Below, piece by piece: positions 26,039 to 37,553 of a DNA stretch of 64,000 bases; position 1 is the first letter of the stretch, and the number at the start of each line of letters is the position of its first letter. A model generated the notes under the pieces. That model saw only the letters and a program-made list of their open reading frames with translations, was not told the DNA's origin and did no database searches. The stretch lies in assembly GCA_022813625.1 (NCBI GenBank), contig JAKLMB010000008.1:682001-746000 (forward strand). The letters are read 5' to 3'. Source of the DNA: Aaosphaeria pasadenensis (Eukaryota; Ascomycota; Dothideomycetes; Pleosporales). Position numbers and translations under genes: made by a program.

Positions 26039-26334
26039 GTACGGAGTACATGCAGTACCTATCTAAATGATGATGATTACAAGGTATTACTGCTAATATC
26101 AAACACGGGTATCCAGACCCGCGGGCCGGGCATAATTAAAATGGCGAGTGGTGCATGTACTCTTTATCTTTATGTACTCCGTACCATGAGTAGATTGATG
26201 CACATGTACAATAGATCAGAGGTTTGGATGTATGTAATTGACAATGTTTATTTGGGGAGTATGTTGGTGAGATATTGTGATGAGATGGTAAGAGGAGTAC
26301 CCTGTAGTATCTTTGTATAGACAGTACTCCGTAC
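26039..26334. repeat. Cluster of GTACGGAGTAC inverted motifs
   Basis: The 11-mer GTACGGAGTAC occurs at 26039-26049 and its complement GTACTCCGTAC at 26174-26184 and 26324-26334. A further copy lies at 23654-23664. Opposite orientations about 125-275 bp apart would allow stem pairing, as in the ends of small non-autonomous elements, but no larger inverted arms are visible. Confidence 0.6.
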
Positions 26335-26990
26335 ATCTAGAAGTAAGTATTGGTGAGTCAAAGAATTGGAGTTGTAAGCTGTCGGTGTGCACAAGCAATA
26401 CCATCTTCTATAAATTGATTGATGGATGCGTGCGTGCGTGTGCGTGTGGGTGGGCGGGTGGATAATGGATTCGTGAAGGGGTAGGGATCAGGGGGTTTAT
26501 CGTTTGGTGGATAGGGGAAGAGTATACATACATAGTATACACTAAGTCACTAGTCACTACAGTCACCACTATTTGTACACACTACACTACTCCATACCTA
26601 CACAGTAACTAAGGACTCTAGGGAACAAGGGGACTAGGGAGACTCCAAGGAGACTAAAGGGACTAAGGAGAGTAATGGGATGGGGATATGTAGGGGACAA
26701 ATGATGCGTGCAATCCCGCCTGTCGCCGTTGCCGCTGCTTCGGGAAAAGGATAGACCCGACCATGATCGAATGATTGTACTTGGTGACCCCGTGGGAGGG
26801 CAATGTTGGCCGCGAACATGAACTTGAAACACTGCATTTGCAATCCGTCGTTGCCATGTCAGGGTAATCTTCCCACTCGGTTCAGGGTAATCTTCCAAGT
26901 TCGATCCATCGACTGGGGAAGTAGATAGTAGTCATGATAGAACCTGATAACTAGATACTTTGTGGTGTTCACGAATTGTTTCTTTCTTTC

Positions 26991-27010
26991 TTCCTCTCTC
27001 TCTCTCTCTC
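26991..27010. repeat. TC dinucleotide microsatellite
   Basis: Nearly pure TC run in a TTTCTTTC-rich context. Confidence 0.8.
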
Positions 27011-27699
27011 GCTGATTACCACTACCGCCACCTCACCAATCCGATTGAACGATTCTATACCATACCTTGGCCCCGTACCTAGGTACTATATATTTGCACA
27101 TACACTTCTTTTCGGCTACACGAGTACACACACGTGTATCTCTATTTTCTGATACGCTCTTCTCACTGGAGGAGAAGAGTGAATGAACTGAACGACATCA
27201 ACACTCCTGGAAACAGCCAAGCCACAAGGACGACGAGCTTACCTTACGGGGCGACAAGGCATCCCGCCAGTAGTAATACTTCTAGGAATAGGTGATTGAC
27301 TGATTGATCGATCGAGGGGAGTTCTCGTACGGGGATCCTGTGGAGTAAATTGGTTTCCTGAGGTAAGTAAAGAAGCGCAAGAACGCAATTGGACGATGAT
27401 GGGGTCCGATGAAGAGCATGTTGATGGTTGGTGATGGTGATGGTGATAATAATAATAACAATAAGCCAGCTCGTGTCAGTCCATCCGAGGGTCAGTCACT
27501 CAGATCTACAGTGTTACAGCCAGCACCATCCACAACTTCAACAACAGCGGAATTTTCACTCCTAATTCCTTCGTCAACTCCCATAAATCATCGTCAGCAG
27601 CATCGTCAATCGATCAATCCCGTAAAGGCGCGTATAACGAAAAGGTACATATCCATCCATCCCAGCTTTTCCCCTTCTTTCTCTGCTCAACTGGAATTG

Positions 27700-28650
27700 G
27701 TTTAGCCCGGAAAGGCACACTTCCCGGCCCGTGTGCCCCTACTATTCCCAAACGGGCAACCTCCCAATCCTCCTCTCCCTCCTGAGGCCCGCTTCTACTC
27801 GTCCACCCAACCCATCCCAGCCTGTCCCAGCCTATCCCAGCCTATCCCGTCCCATTAACCCATTCTCTCTTCTCAGTCTCTCTCACCCACCAAAAGTCCC
27901 AAACGCCGCCGGCTCTCACTCTCTCCTCTCCTCCTCCTTCTACTACTTTCACTTCAACCTCCACCTCCACATCTACTCTCACTCACTCCCCCCCCATTCC
28001 CTACCTCTATTCTTTTTCTTTTCTGCTCCATCCTCTTTAACGCCAATCGTCCTCACTGTTTGCTCTTCATCCAGTCGAATTTCACGCTCGATATCCGTCC
28101 AATGCAGGCTTGATTGTCTGCTCGGGAGGCTTGGTACACTTTGCCAGCTCCGTCGATTTCACGACAGCCTCTCCAGCGCGCCCTCCCTACAGACGGCCTT
28201 TTCTTTTTTGGCATTTTATCTCTGTTTTAATAGCCCTCTCTCGGTTTCTTCTCTTTTTATCTGGTAGCATCTCCCTTTTTCCTTAATCCTACGCCTGCCC
28301 GAAGCAATCGTTGTCGCCAACGGGAAAAGTCCTCGCTGCGAAAGGGGTACGTCCGCCAACTGCCTTCTACTCTCTCTCCCATCTTCTGATGCCTCCTCCC
28401 TGACCCACAATTACCTCACCTGCCCCCTGGTGAACCCTTTCCTCTCAATCACTCCACACTCATTCAAATCTTCTCTGTTTTCAAGCACCATTGCAGCAAC
28501 GTCGACTAATACATCCATCATCTCCAGATAACACCCTACTCTCGCTTGTTTCTCGACTCTCTTATCGCCGCTCTACTCCCCTCCAATCGTCGACGGTACC
28601 CTCACCCTTCTTCGATCGAGCACGCAGCCGCTTCTCAGTGAAGGATTCCG
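27700..28650 (+). promoter_or_regulatory. Pyrimidine-rich promoter/leader of the BNI4-like gene
   Basis: Nearly 1 kb of strongly C/T-rich plus strand ending at the next ATG. Such tracts are typical of fungal promoters and long 5' UTRs. The open frame 27731-28267 inside it is Ser/Leu/Pro-rich and is explained by composition. Confidence 0.45.
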
Positions 28651-31038
28651 ATGGCTCAGGTACTTGCACCCGTCATTCAGTCCTCCGGTTCCATGACCAT
28701 GCTCCACACCTCCTCGGACGCTTTTGCAAATCAGTCGGTACAACAGCCTCACCCCCAACAGCCCAGAAATTCACAAATGAACCGATCCTCCGTCTACAAT
28801 GGCCAGACTGGAGGCACTGGATATCGGGGCACATCATCGGCCCCGATAGCACCATATGCCTTCTCGAGCACACCCCAGCTACGCCAGGAGAACAGAATCG
28901 TATCGGCCCCAACGCACCAATTCGGTGCAGGAGCTCGCCTCGGTCACCCCTCTCATCCATCTTCCTCGTCAGACTCGACTGTATCGACGTCTGGATCCTC
29001 CAGTCGCTCTTCCACCGGCCCACACTTCTCGTCGAAAGATGACAGTGTGCTGGCCACGTCCGAGCATAGGAAGGATACCTCTACGTCCTCCATAACTTTG
29101 TCTACCTCCGTACCTGACCTTTCCTTGTCTCTGCAGGATTCAAATCCGGCTAAGCCTTCACCAAGCCGCTACCGCGCAAGTGCTCGCCGAACCGACTCCT
29201 CCAATACCATCACCGCTGGTTCTGCGGCAGCTACACCCACTCAATTGTCACCTTCAATAGGTGGCCCCCCAGTCCTTGCCTCTCCAAAAATTGATGTTAG
29301 TCCCATCATGGCACTGGATGATCTTCAGGCTCCAACTAGACCTGGACACAACCGGGCAAGCAGTGTAGATGATATGCAAGTGCCCCGGCAAGCCTCTACA
29401 GACCAGGCAAAGAGATACAGGAGACGGAGTTTAAGTGGTCTTGATGCCACGGCCCAAGCTAGCAGCGGTGCCTCGCCTGCACCCCTCGAAGCTCCAATCT
29501 CCACCCCTAACAAGCGCAATACTCCAGAATTGAGGCCGGTGTCAAGCTCCAACCAAAAGGGAAGCCGGCCCACCTCACGTCAAAGCCACGAGCGACAAGG
29601 CAGTGCTGGCAGTGGGTCTTCCAGTATCTCTAGGCCATCGGTATGTATCTTCCATGAAGGTGTCTCGAAGCGGAAATCTAACTGATTTCTTTAGTCTCGA
29701 CAAGGTTCTATATCTCAAGGACCTGTCTCGCCCAGAACTGCAACCGAGCCTGTCAAGCGTACCATCGCTCCTTCACCTCTGTCACAATCTGGATCCACCG
29801 TTCCAGCCAAAAAGGGAGCAGATGCACCTGCTGAACGAAGCCCGGCCATGCAACACCTCACCGCGTTAAACGATAAGGAGTCCGGCCGAGGAGTAAAGTC
29901 ACGATTAAGGAGAGCATTCTCCTTTGGCAGTGCTGCTGAGCTTCGCCGAGCAACTGCTGAGAACAACCTTTCTGCGGAGCGCGCCAAATTGCGTAAGGAT
30001 CGGTTCGACAACGAGCAGGATGCTGAACAGGCAGCCATTGTTGCAAAACAGGAGGCTGCTGGTATTGGTGCCGGTATCTACAACGGACAAGGTGGATTTT
30101 CAGGATCTACAGACAACCTTTCGATATCTTCAACCGCCTCGTCGGCGTCCATCATGCTCCGCAAAATGGGCAGTGGCATGAGGAAAGGGGGCAGGTCTAT
30201 CAAGGGGCTCTTCCGACCCAAATCTGTCATTGGTGTTCCTGCAGCGGACGGACCTATTGCCCAGCCTAGTGTTGGACCAGTCACCATGGTGTCAGTAGAA
30301 GCTGAGCGTCAGAAGGTCAATGTCAACGTGGATCCCCGCGAACAAGCCGGGGGTGGCACTGGGTACCCCAAACTCGAAAGAAATTCAATGGAGCCAGGGC
30401 AAACACCTCTCGATATTCCTTCGTTTAGCTCCGGACCAAATGAATTCTCTCGCAAGAGCATTGTTGGTGGAGACCGAGAGCGGGCGGAGGTTCTGTCTTC
30501 TATCAAGAAAGGCATCCTTAAGCGTGAGTGCGATCAACATGGGACTTGATGACTCGATCTAACTTTCATTCAGGCACCGGTCCCAACTCTGAAACTTCTT
30601 CACCTGTTCTCCGCCCTGTTGACGCTCATCATTCGAACGAGACCCCCAAATCGAGTGCTCCCAGCACCCCACACGACGAGCAGTCGCGCCAAGCTCCAAT
30701 TGGCGGCGATGATTATTTTGGTCGACCACCAAGGATCATGAGTCCCAGCACCAGAAGCCTTCCCACCACTCCCCAAGGCGGCCGAGGAAACATCAGCTTT
30801 AGCCCACGCATCCAGTTTTACGATGCTTGGTCAGCTTCCGACTACGACCGCCGGGGCGAGATTGCGACTTGCAACCGACTCACACCTATGCTGGCACAGC
30901 AGATCAAGGAGGAGCTCAATACCTTCAAGATGGTACGTTAACCATTGCGGTCGGGTGTACCTTAGAAAACAGTACTAACAAATCTTCTAGGAGATGGAAG
31001 TCCATGAGCTCTCCAAACCCCACACCCATTTCTTCTAA
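28651..31038 (+). CDS. BNI4/AFR1-like protein with conserved C-terminal PP1-docking domain
   Basis: Four exons, 28651-29640, 29695-30523, 30574-30932 and 30991-31038; 2,226 nt, 741 residues, introns 50-58 nt, the last with a TACTAAC branch point. The first 600 residues are Ser/Pro-rich and disordered. A basic segment KSRLRRAFSFGSAAELRRAT lies near 400. The conserved part is the last 64 residues: GNISFSPRIQFYDAWSASDY, then DRRGEIATCNRLTPMLAQQI, and the terminal EMEVHELSKPHTHFF. RIQF (685-688) has the form of a PP1 RVxF docking site. Yeast Bni4 and Afr1 share a C-terminal domain ending in a similar THFF and recruit Glc7 to septin sites, so a role in bud-neck/septum or polarity is inferred. The last exon encodes only 15 residues yet holds the most conserved tail, which supports the splice model. 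Confidence 0.82.
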
Positions 31039-32497
31039 TGATCATGCATTTTCATCTGGACCTCACTGGCGTCTTGGCGATTACATTGCGGCTACACTTG
31101 GTATGGAGCAACTAGCATTGACGCGTGCTCTCTAGCTCTTCTCCATCTTCTGGTTACAATGGACTTGTGTGTCTATGTCTTTCAGGAATTGCAAGCAACC
31201 CATGGGGCATTTCCTTCTGTCTTAGCGAGCATATTAAGCAGATAGAGGCGCTTGCTCGGGAACGAGCAAGTGAAGAGAGGAGGAGGACATGGAAAAGCAA
31301 GCGGTTACATGCGAGGGGTCTGCTTTCTTTCCTTGCCTTCATCGTCTCCAACTACCTGTTTCAGCACATCTCTCTCTCAAGCTTGAGGATCCCATCTCAT
31401 TGTCTATTAGTGCACTTTGTGCGGTGTGTCGTTATCTCTATTCGTTTAGCTATCTCTCAATTAGTGGTGGTGGGTGGTGTGGTAGAGCAGTAAAAATCCA
31501 AAGGACAAGGCTGGTTTCGGTGTCCTCTTCGTGGACAACCTTGTAATATTGCTTTTGGGAGATGCATCTTGTGCCGATCGTGTGTTGCCTACCAGATCTA
31601 CTGCGCCGTACTTATCTCTCTAGTTACCTCTACTATATGCCAATCTGTATGCCATATGGTGGCATATGACGGCGGGGTGTGCGCTTCATACGAGGTTCAT
31701 GTCGTGATGCATGGTCAAGTGCGGGAGTTGGTCTGATAATGGCAATGTGGTCAGGATGCGCCCGGTTCCCTCTCGCCAACCAGCGTCCGCCCCGGCTACA
31801 CACCCTTTTTGTGGCGACAATCGCGATAGCGCTAATTTGTGCCTCCGCATTGAGGGCGTCCCGCGAGGAGTACGTCAGACAATAAATTTCGACCCAGCGT
31901 CAATAATAGCACTTTGCCTTGGTCATATACTATTGCAATCTCCGCCGCAAGATACCTATACATTCATTGTTTTCGCAATCGGGATCGCAGGCCTTGGCTG
32001 GCAGAGAAGAGAAAGACCCTTGATGGTTCGGACGGACGTTACACTACGCTTGCATACTTCCTTTACCAATAGTCTTTGGAATCCATTTAGGTACCTAGGG
32101 ACGTTGAAATGGCGCCTTCCTTTTGGGGAAGCCTTCGATTTTTTCGAGAAACATTGGCAGGCCTCATGACCGAGGCCGAGGACAAGGGTACATGGCTGCA
32201 TCGTCGACTTGCTGGTGCATTGCGATGTACCACGTTGAAATTTCGGTATAGATGCACCTTTCGGCACGTATTGCAAGTCTTCAAAATTCTCCATCAGCCA
32301 TATCGAAAAATGGTTCTGCTCGGGACGTGTTGTTTTGACGGTCACGTGATTGGAGGAAGGAACGAGCTCACGTGAGAAGGGTGACTAACCCGATCGATTA
32401 AGCGAATGCCAAGGTGCCACTCTCCAGTGCCTCCATTTTGTCGTTCAGGCTTCCTCAACCGTAGGCTTGTAACGACACATCCACGACAACTATCAAA
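31039..32497. other. Intergenic between the BNI4-like gene and eS25
   Basis: 1.46 kb with no supportable gene. A GGTACCTAGG motif lies at 32091-32100. Short frames on both strands (31711-32169 +, 31956-32345 -) overlap each other and show no domain. Confidence 0.6.
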
Positions 32498-33103
32498 ATG
32501 GTAGATACACCCCGTCCACGATGAAGAAGACGAACAGTCGAGACTGATAATCATCCAGGCACCAGCAGCAACCGGTGGCAAGAAGCAAAAGAAGAAGTGG
32601 TCCAAGGGCAAGGGTACGTTTATCACCACGACAGCGCACACATCCAGACACTCGATACCCTCCATTTTTGTGCCTCTGAAGAGGCTTTTCGATATTCCTC
32701 TTCGCGAGCGCCTTTCCCTCCACATCTCTGGCACATTTCCCAACCGTCGCCATCGAATTTGCGTCTCCCCGCGATGAACCGCCACTGACAATTTCACAGT
32801 CAAGGACAAGGCCCAGCACGCCGTCGTTCTCGACAAGCAGACCAACGACAAGCTCCAGAAGGATGTCCAGTCTTACCGCCTCATCACCGTCGCCACCCTC
32901 GTCGATCGTCTGAAGATTAACGGATCGCTCGCCAGGCAGGCGCTCGCTGATCTCGAGGAGAACGGCCAGATCAAGAAGGTCGTCGGTCACTCCAAGTTGA
33001 GCATCTACAGTACGTCCCCGAGCGAAGAGAACACCCCGAAGACGCTGGAGAATTTAATACTGACTGTCTCCTTCCAGCCCGTGCCGTCGGCGCCACCGAC
33101 TAA
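32498..33103 (+). CDS. RPS25: 40S ribosomal protein eS25
   Basis: Small-subunit ribosomal protein near the head/E-site, also needed for IRES-driven initiation. Four exons, 32498-32500, 32559-32613, 32800-33009 and 33078-33103; 294 nt, 97 residues, the usual size. The first coding exon is only the ATG, directly followed by donor GTAGAT. The protein reads M-APAATGGKKQKKKWSKGK, then the winged-helix core (DKLQKDVQSYRLITVATLVD, RLKINGSLARQALADLEENG) and ends RAVGATD. A 186-nt intron splits the basic tail from the core. Phases agree throughout. Confidence 0.96.
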
Positions 33104-34014
33104 GCGATTTCGTTCGACGGAAAAAATGAAAAAGAAACTGAACGAATAGATGCGAGGTCCACTTGCGATTTCCCAACGATACACAAACTCAAAAAATGAA
33201 CTTCTCAATACCAACTTGTTTATTTTACATTTCCCTCCTTCCTTCTCTCTCCCCAAATATGAATCGGCGTATGAATTTTTGCGGACGGAAAATATACCAC
33301 CGGTAGTGGGGGGAACTCACAGAGAATGCAATGGAACGATGGGATGAGAGAAGGGGCATCGGCTTTGCTCTGGGTGAATGCTTTTTGTTTTGCCGGGCGA
33401 AGGTTTTATGTAACTGAATGAAACGGAAATCCAGGAAGCCTCGTTTCGAACTTGTCGTATTCGTTGACGATGATGATGGTGACGATGATTTATATGTCGT
33501 TTTCCCAATTGACCAAGCCGACCATCACGCATATTGTCTACCTAGGATACCTTAGCAGCACCACAGTTTGTTTCTAACCCTTTAGATACCACGTCACCCA
33601 ATGTTGACATCTAATTCCCCGGTCCATCGCCCACTCCAACATCTCTCCTCCCACATCATAGCATTGCCATCCTCAAGACATCATGTCAATCATATTCCCT
33701 TCCACGTCACCTGTCATTACCGTCAACCTCCTCACCAATCCAGCAATACCCTCCTTAGCCCTCCCCCGTCTTCCCATCCAATGCATGTCACATCATAATT
33801 ACGAAAACGTAAGCTGCTGAAACATTCTAAACTTCCGCACGGAAATTTCCACGTGCATACTTACACCAACCGCCTTTCTCCTTGTTCTCTCCCTTCTCCA
33901 TCTCTGCGTTTGTTTGTTTGAAAGGTTTGCTCGCTAGTTTTAATGCTATGTTTGATTTTCTCATTTCCATACATACACTCCGTTAAATAAACTTTCCCCC
34001 CAACGTCCACAACT
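33104..34014. other. Intergenic, convergent 3' regions
   Basis: 911 bp between the eS25 stop and the MAPR stop on the opposite strand. AT-rich with a GATGATGATGG run at about 33465-33485. Nothing coding seen. Confidence 0.6.
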
Positions 34015-34922
34015 CTACAGATCCTTCCTAACCGGCCTCGCCTTCCTCGCCTCCTCACAAAGCTCCCTCTTCTCCAACCTCTCCAACCACCCCTCCTCCC
34101 TCACCACCTCCCCCACCCTCCGATACGGCTTCCCCTTATCTCCCCTGAACAACGTATGCCAATGCTCCAACCCCTCCCTCACCCTCCTCCTCGCCTCCCT
34201 CAACTCCCTCGCATGCCTATTCTTCCTCTCCCCCTTACTCAGTTCCCTCCTCTCCCCGGGCTCCTTATAATCCGGATGCCCAGGCTCCGGGTCAACAGGC
34301 ATGTACATCAACTCCACCCCGCGCAAATCGGGCGTCTGGTCCTCTGCGAAACAGCCGGTCAGGAAAGCGCGCGCGGCGTCCCGCCCCGCGAAGAAATGGT
34401 ACGAGCCGCCGGGGCCGTAGGTGCCGGGCGAGGAGGACACGTCGTAGATAGTGCCGTTGAGGGCGAGGTAGATGGGGAGGGACGGGTCGGTGCCGTCGTA
34501 GGTGGCGAGTTGGGCGTCTGTTAGGTGGACGGTTCCGCGCTGTGTATCATGTACTATCAGTTATGCATGTTCTTTTCTGTGGGTGGTGATGGGAGAGGGG
34601 GAGGGGGGAATTGGGGATTGGGGGAATGGGGAGGTGGGATACGTACGATTAAGCCTTTCCACTCCCGCGCCCGCGTCCACCAGGGGTTGTAGCCCCATGT
34701 GAGGCTCGAACCTGAGGTTGCGAGGTAGCTCGTCCCGCAGCTAAGTATCAGCACGCCTGCGAGCACGCGGAGTGCGTCGAGGATGGTGAATTTGTTGCGT
34801 GCGCTGTCGTCTGCATCTTCCTTGGAGGTATGTTTGGTGGTAGGTTCTGTGGGTGTGGAGGAGGAGGGGGAGTCGGAATCAGAGTGCCGTGAGGCGTTTG
34901 GGCGGTAGCGTGCTGACGACAT
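34015..34922 (-). CDS. Cytochrome b5-like heme/steroid-binding protein (MAPR family)
   Basis: Membrane-associated progesterone-receptor-type protein. The yeast and animal relatives (Dap1/PGRMC) bind heme and support P450s in sterol synthesis. Two exons, 34647-34922 and 34015-34539; 801 nt, 266 residues. A disordered Ser/Pro N-terminus is followed by one membrane span (LRVLAGVLILSCGTSYLA, about 52-69). The heme/steroid domain includes LALNGTIYDVSSSPGTYGPG and GSYHFFAGRDAARAFLTGCF; the YGPGGSYHFFAGRD stretch is the family hallmark. The C-terminal half is a long charged helix (about residues 180-266) not present in Dap1. It is nearer the larger fungal MAPR proteins than Dap1 itself. Confidence 0.88.
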
Positions 34923-36171
34923 TGTTTGGTGGTGTCGTGTGGTGTGGGTTTGGGGAGGAGGAGAAGGTATGGCGTAGGGTTTCTTGAGATGTTGTGAGTG
35001 CTCGGAGTTGTCGGAGGTAAGGGTACGTAGGCGGTGGGTTAGGCCGGATTGGTGTTAGAGTTGGAGTGTCGTTCAGGTACCCGAGTCGTTTGTCTGAGTT
35101 AGTCGAAATGGTCGGTCGTCGACTTGATGTCTCTGTTTTGGTCGAGCGATTGTTGTTTGGAAGGTGAATCGCTTTCTCTGAAGACGATGATGCTGGCGAT
35201 GGGTTTTTAACGTCAGTGCCCCTGTCCAATCTTCAAAATAAATCCAATCGCAACAAAAGCTCAAGGTCTCGTCTCTTCAGTTTTCCCAGAAAAAAGTGTC
35301 TCAACTTCAAGAACCAAATCTCTAAAATCAAAATAAAATAAAATTCTCCGTCACACCAAAGTAGCAGAACATAGAGCTACGCCATCCCTTTTCTACCCCT
35401 CCGCTCTCCTTCTAAAAAATAAATTAAGTCCTCTTATCCTAAGTGGCCATCGTGGCCTTTGCCCGCCAACCCAAGCTCCAGCATTAGTAAATTGGTTTAT
35501 TAGGTAAGGTACCTAGTTAACTATAAAGAAAACCACCGAGCACGCAACAGCACGGAACGATCGCGGTCCGGGGCTCCGACCGGTGGCAGGAATCACGGAA
35601 ATGTGACTAGTGGGGATGTACATATAAGGTTGATGTAAATCAATTATCCGGGGCGAGAATTCGATGTTGTAACGTGGTATGATCGTGGTGCCATTGGACG
35701 GACGGATGGTAATTTAGGCGGGGGATGGGGGAGGAGAGATTGATCCTTGTAAGTGGTCGGTTACCACGCGAGCGAGGGTACGGTACGATTGGTATGTATA
35801 GGTAGCTTGGTCACATATATGGTATCGTGATGAATTTATGTACGTGTAGAATTGTATGTTTGGGGAGTGAAAAGAAAGGCACGGCAGTCGTTCATAAATA
35901 TTTGGTGAAGATATAGAGTGTGATGTCGAATTCAATTGGACATATCCTGAGCTTTTCTTCTGCTACTATACACTTCATAGACCTCAAGTCATTTTTTAAA
36001 CTTCGTATCCAGCTTTGCTGCGTTACTACCCGTTGCGAACGCTACTTTTTGGTTGCAAGGCCCCATCATTTCATTCGTTTTTGAGAAGAGGCAAGAAACC
36101 CCAGTCCTGCTTTGGAAAACATTGAACAGGGGGACCTTTGTTTCCCAGCAAGATCATCAACCGACCTGTTA
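34923..36171. other. Intergenic: upstream of MAPR gene, 3' side of Gtr2
   Basis: 1.25 kb. The MAPR promoter lies at the left end. AAGGTACCTAG is present at about 35506-35516. No gene supported. Confidence 0.6.
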
Positions 36172-37553
36172 TCAGCTCGTTTGGATAACGGGGAGATCCC
36201 GCTCGGCTCTTGGGAAGACCTGTTTCAAGGCATCCTGGAACACGCCGACGTTGTAGTCGACAACAGCCTTCTTCTCAGCCGGGCTGTCATCGCCCATGAG
36301 ACATATCAATGCAAGGTATCTGCCACACGTTAGGAAGACGTTCATCTTGGAGCGTATAGATGTTTGGGGCTCACTTGTTGATCTCCCGTAAGTAAAGGTA
36401 GTTGTTGCCCTTCTTCTCCATAGTGATAAGACTTTCTGCATCGTTGTTCCCGTTCTCCACGACTTCAGCGTTACCGTTCTCAGCGGGGCGGTCCCATCCG
36501 TAGATCTCGCTGACGTCGATGACCACGTCAATGTAGTCGGAGCAGATCTCGTAGCTGCCAATGTCCGTCGGGCTGGTATCTGTTGCGATGTAGATCTTAC
36601 TCATGATATCGAACAGGTACGCCTTCTCGATCTTGCAGGTCGAGCAGAGGCTGTTGAGAAGTGCTTCGAGGGTTGGGAGCTGTGGGATCAGTTTCTGGAT
36701 GACCTTGGAGAATGCCTCGAAGATGGAGTGGTCGTAGATGCTGGTTTGGTAGAAGGAGACGGGCGCGTTCTCGTAGCCGTGGTCGGAGAGCTCGTCTTGT
36801 ACTCGCTGGATGATGTCTCGGAAAGTGTCGCCTTTGTAGTCTTCGGAGAGGCCGTCCACCTTGTGGACGAACACTTCGACGTTAATGTTGGGGTACGAGT
36901 GCTGTAGGTTTAAGATGGTGGTGTTGAGGCGCATTATAGCTTCGAGATATTCATCTTGAGCATCGATGACCCATATCAATGCTCCGATCTCCTCGAAGAT
37001 ATTGTCGACGTCAAAGGCCGGATCAAAATAGTCGAGGTGGCCCGGGAAATCCCAAACTTGAAAGTCCATGAAAGAGCTGCGATACCATCAACAACAGCAA
37101 TCAAATAGACATACTTATCATACTCACTGCATAGACTCCTTCTTGATCCTCGTAGTCGTTTCGAGGTACAAAGTCTCGCTTGGCGGGAGTTTGTGAAACA
37201 CTACACTGGAAATGGACGACTTGCCGCTCCTGTGGTACAAGGTTAGCTCGCTTGGTAGTCAAGTCGGATCGATCTGATATGACCCACCTTCGCTGACCCA
37301 TGAGCAGCAATCTGGGTTTACCATCTCCCGCCTTACTGTTAGGAAGGCGACCAGTGTGGTAGCGTGGGGTGACATCTGTAGGGGGAGCCTCGGCATCTGG
37401 GAGGTCCTGCAAAAAGCGCATCATTGTTAGTTGTGCTCCTGGCTTCAGTCGGGAAGGCCCTGGTGGAGGCGCTTCCGGTTCATCGTAGTGACGATCGTGA
37501 GGAAAGAAATGATGAGAAGACACAGACGAACGCCTGTAATGAGAATCCATCAT
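36172..37553 (-). CDS. GTR2: Rag-family GTPase Gtr2 (RagC/D type)
   Basis: Partner of Gtr1 in the vacuolar EGO/Ragulator complex, signalling amino acids to TORC1. Four exons, 37288-37553, 37128-37229, 36375-37076 and 36172-36319; 1,218 nt, 405 residues. The P-loop GQRRSGKSS (86-94) is completed across the first intron. Next come the switch region LPPSETLYLETTTRIKKES, then MDFQVWDFPGHLDYFDP (G3), and VEVFVHKVDGLSEDYKGD, where HKVD replaces NKxD as in Rag proteins. The C-terminal roadblock-type domain runs to LPVIQTS. RagC/D-type features (RRSGKSS P-loop) point to Gtr2 rather than Gtr1. An about 80-residue N-terminal extension, Pro/Arg-rich, precedes the G domain; yeast Gtr2 has 341 residues. 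Two in-frame ATGs open the gene. Confidence 0.92.

Larger units (their letters stand above)
18667..28650. other. 10-kb gene-poor region
   Basis: No supportable gene on either strand in almost 10 kb, far longer than other gaps here. 18667-20450 is AT-richer with CTTCAC-type simple repeats. 20500-25700 is mixed sequence with frequent stops. 25700-27100 carries GTAC-rich palindromes and a TC run. 27700-28640 is a pyrimidine-rich leader of the next gene. Minus-strand frames at 22180-22734 and 23799-24389 are the longest but show no domain or credible splice sites. No transposase, reverse transcriptase or long terminal repeat could be read. Confidence 0.6.

Noticed and set aside
27731..28267. 178-codon frame before the BNI4-like gene
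   Set aside because: Pure composition effect in a pyrimidine-rich leader.
32614..32799. Box C/D snoRNA within the long eS25 intron
   Set aside because: The C-like GCGATGAA and D-like CTGA lie only a few bases apart, too close for a snoRNA.
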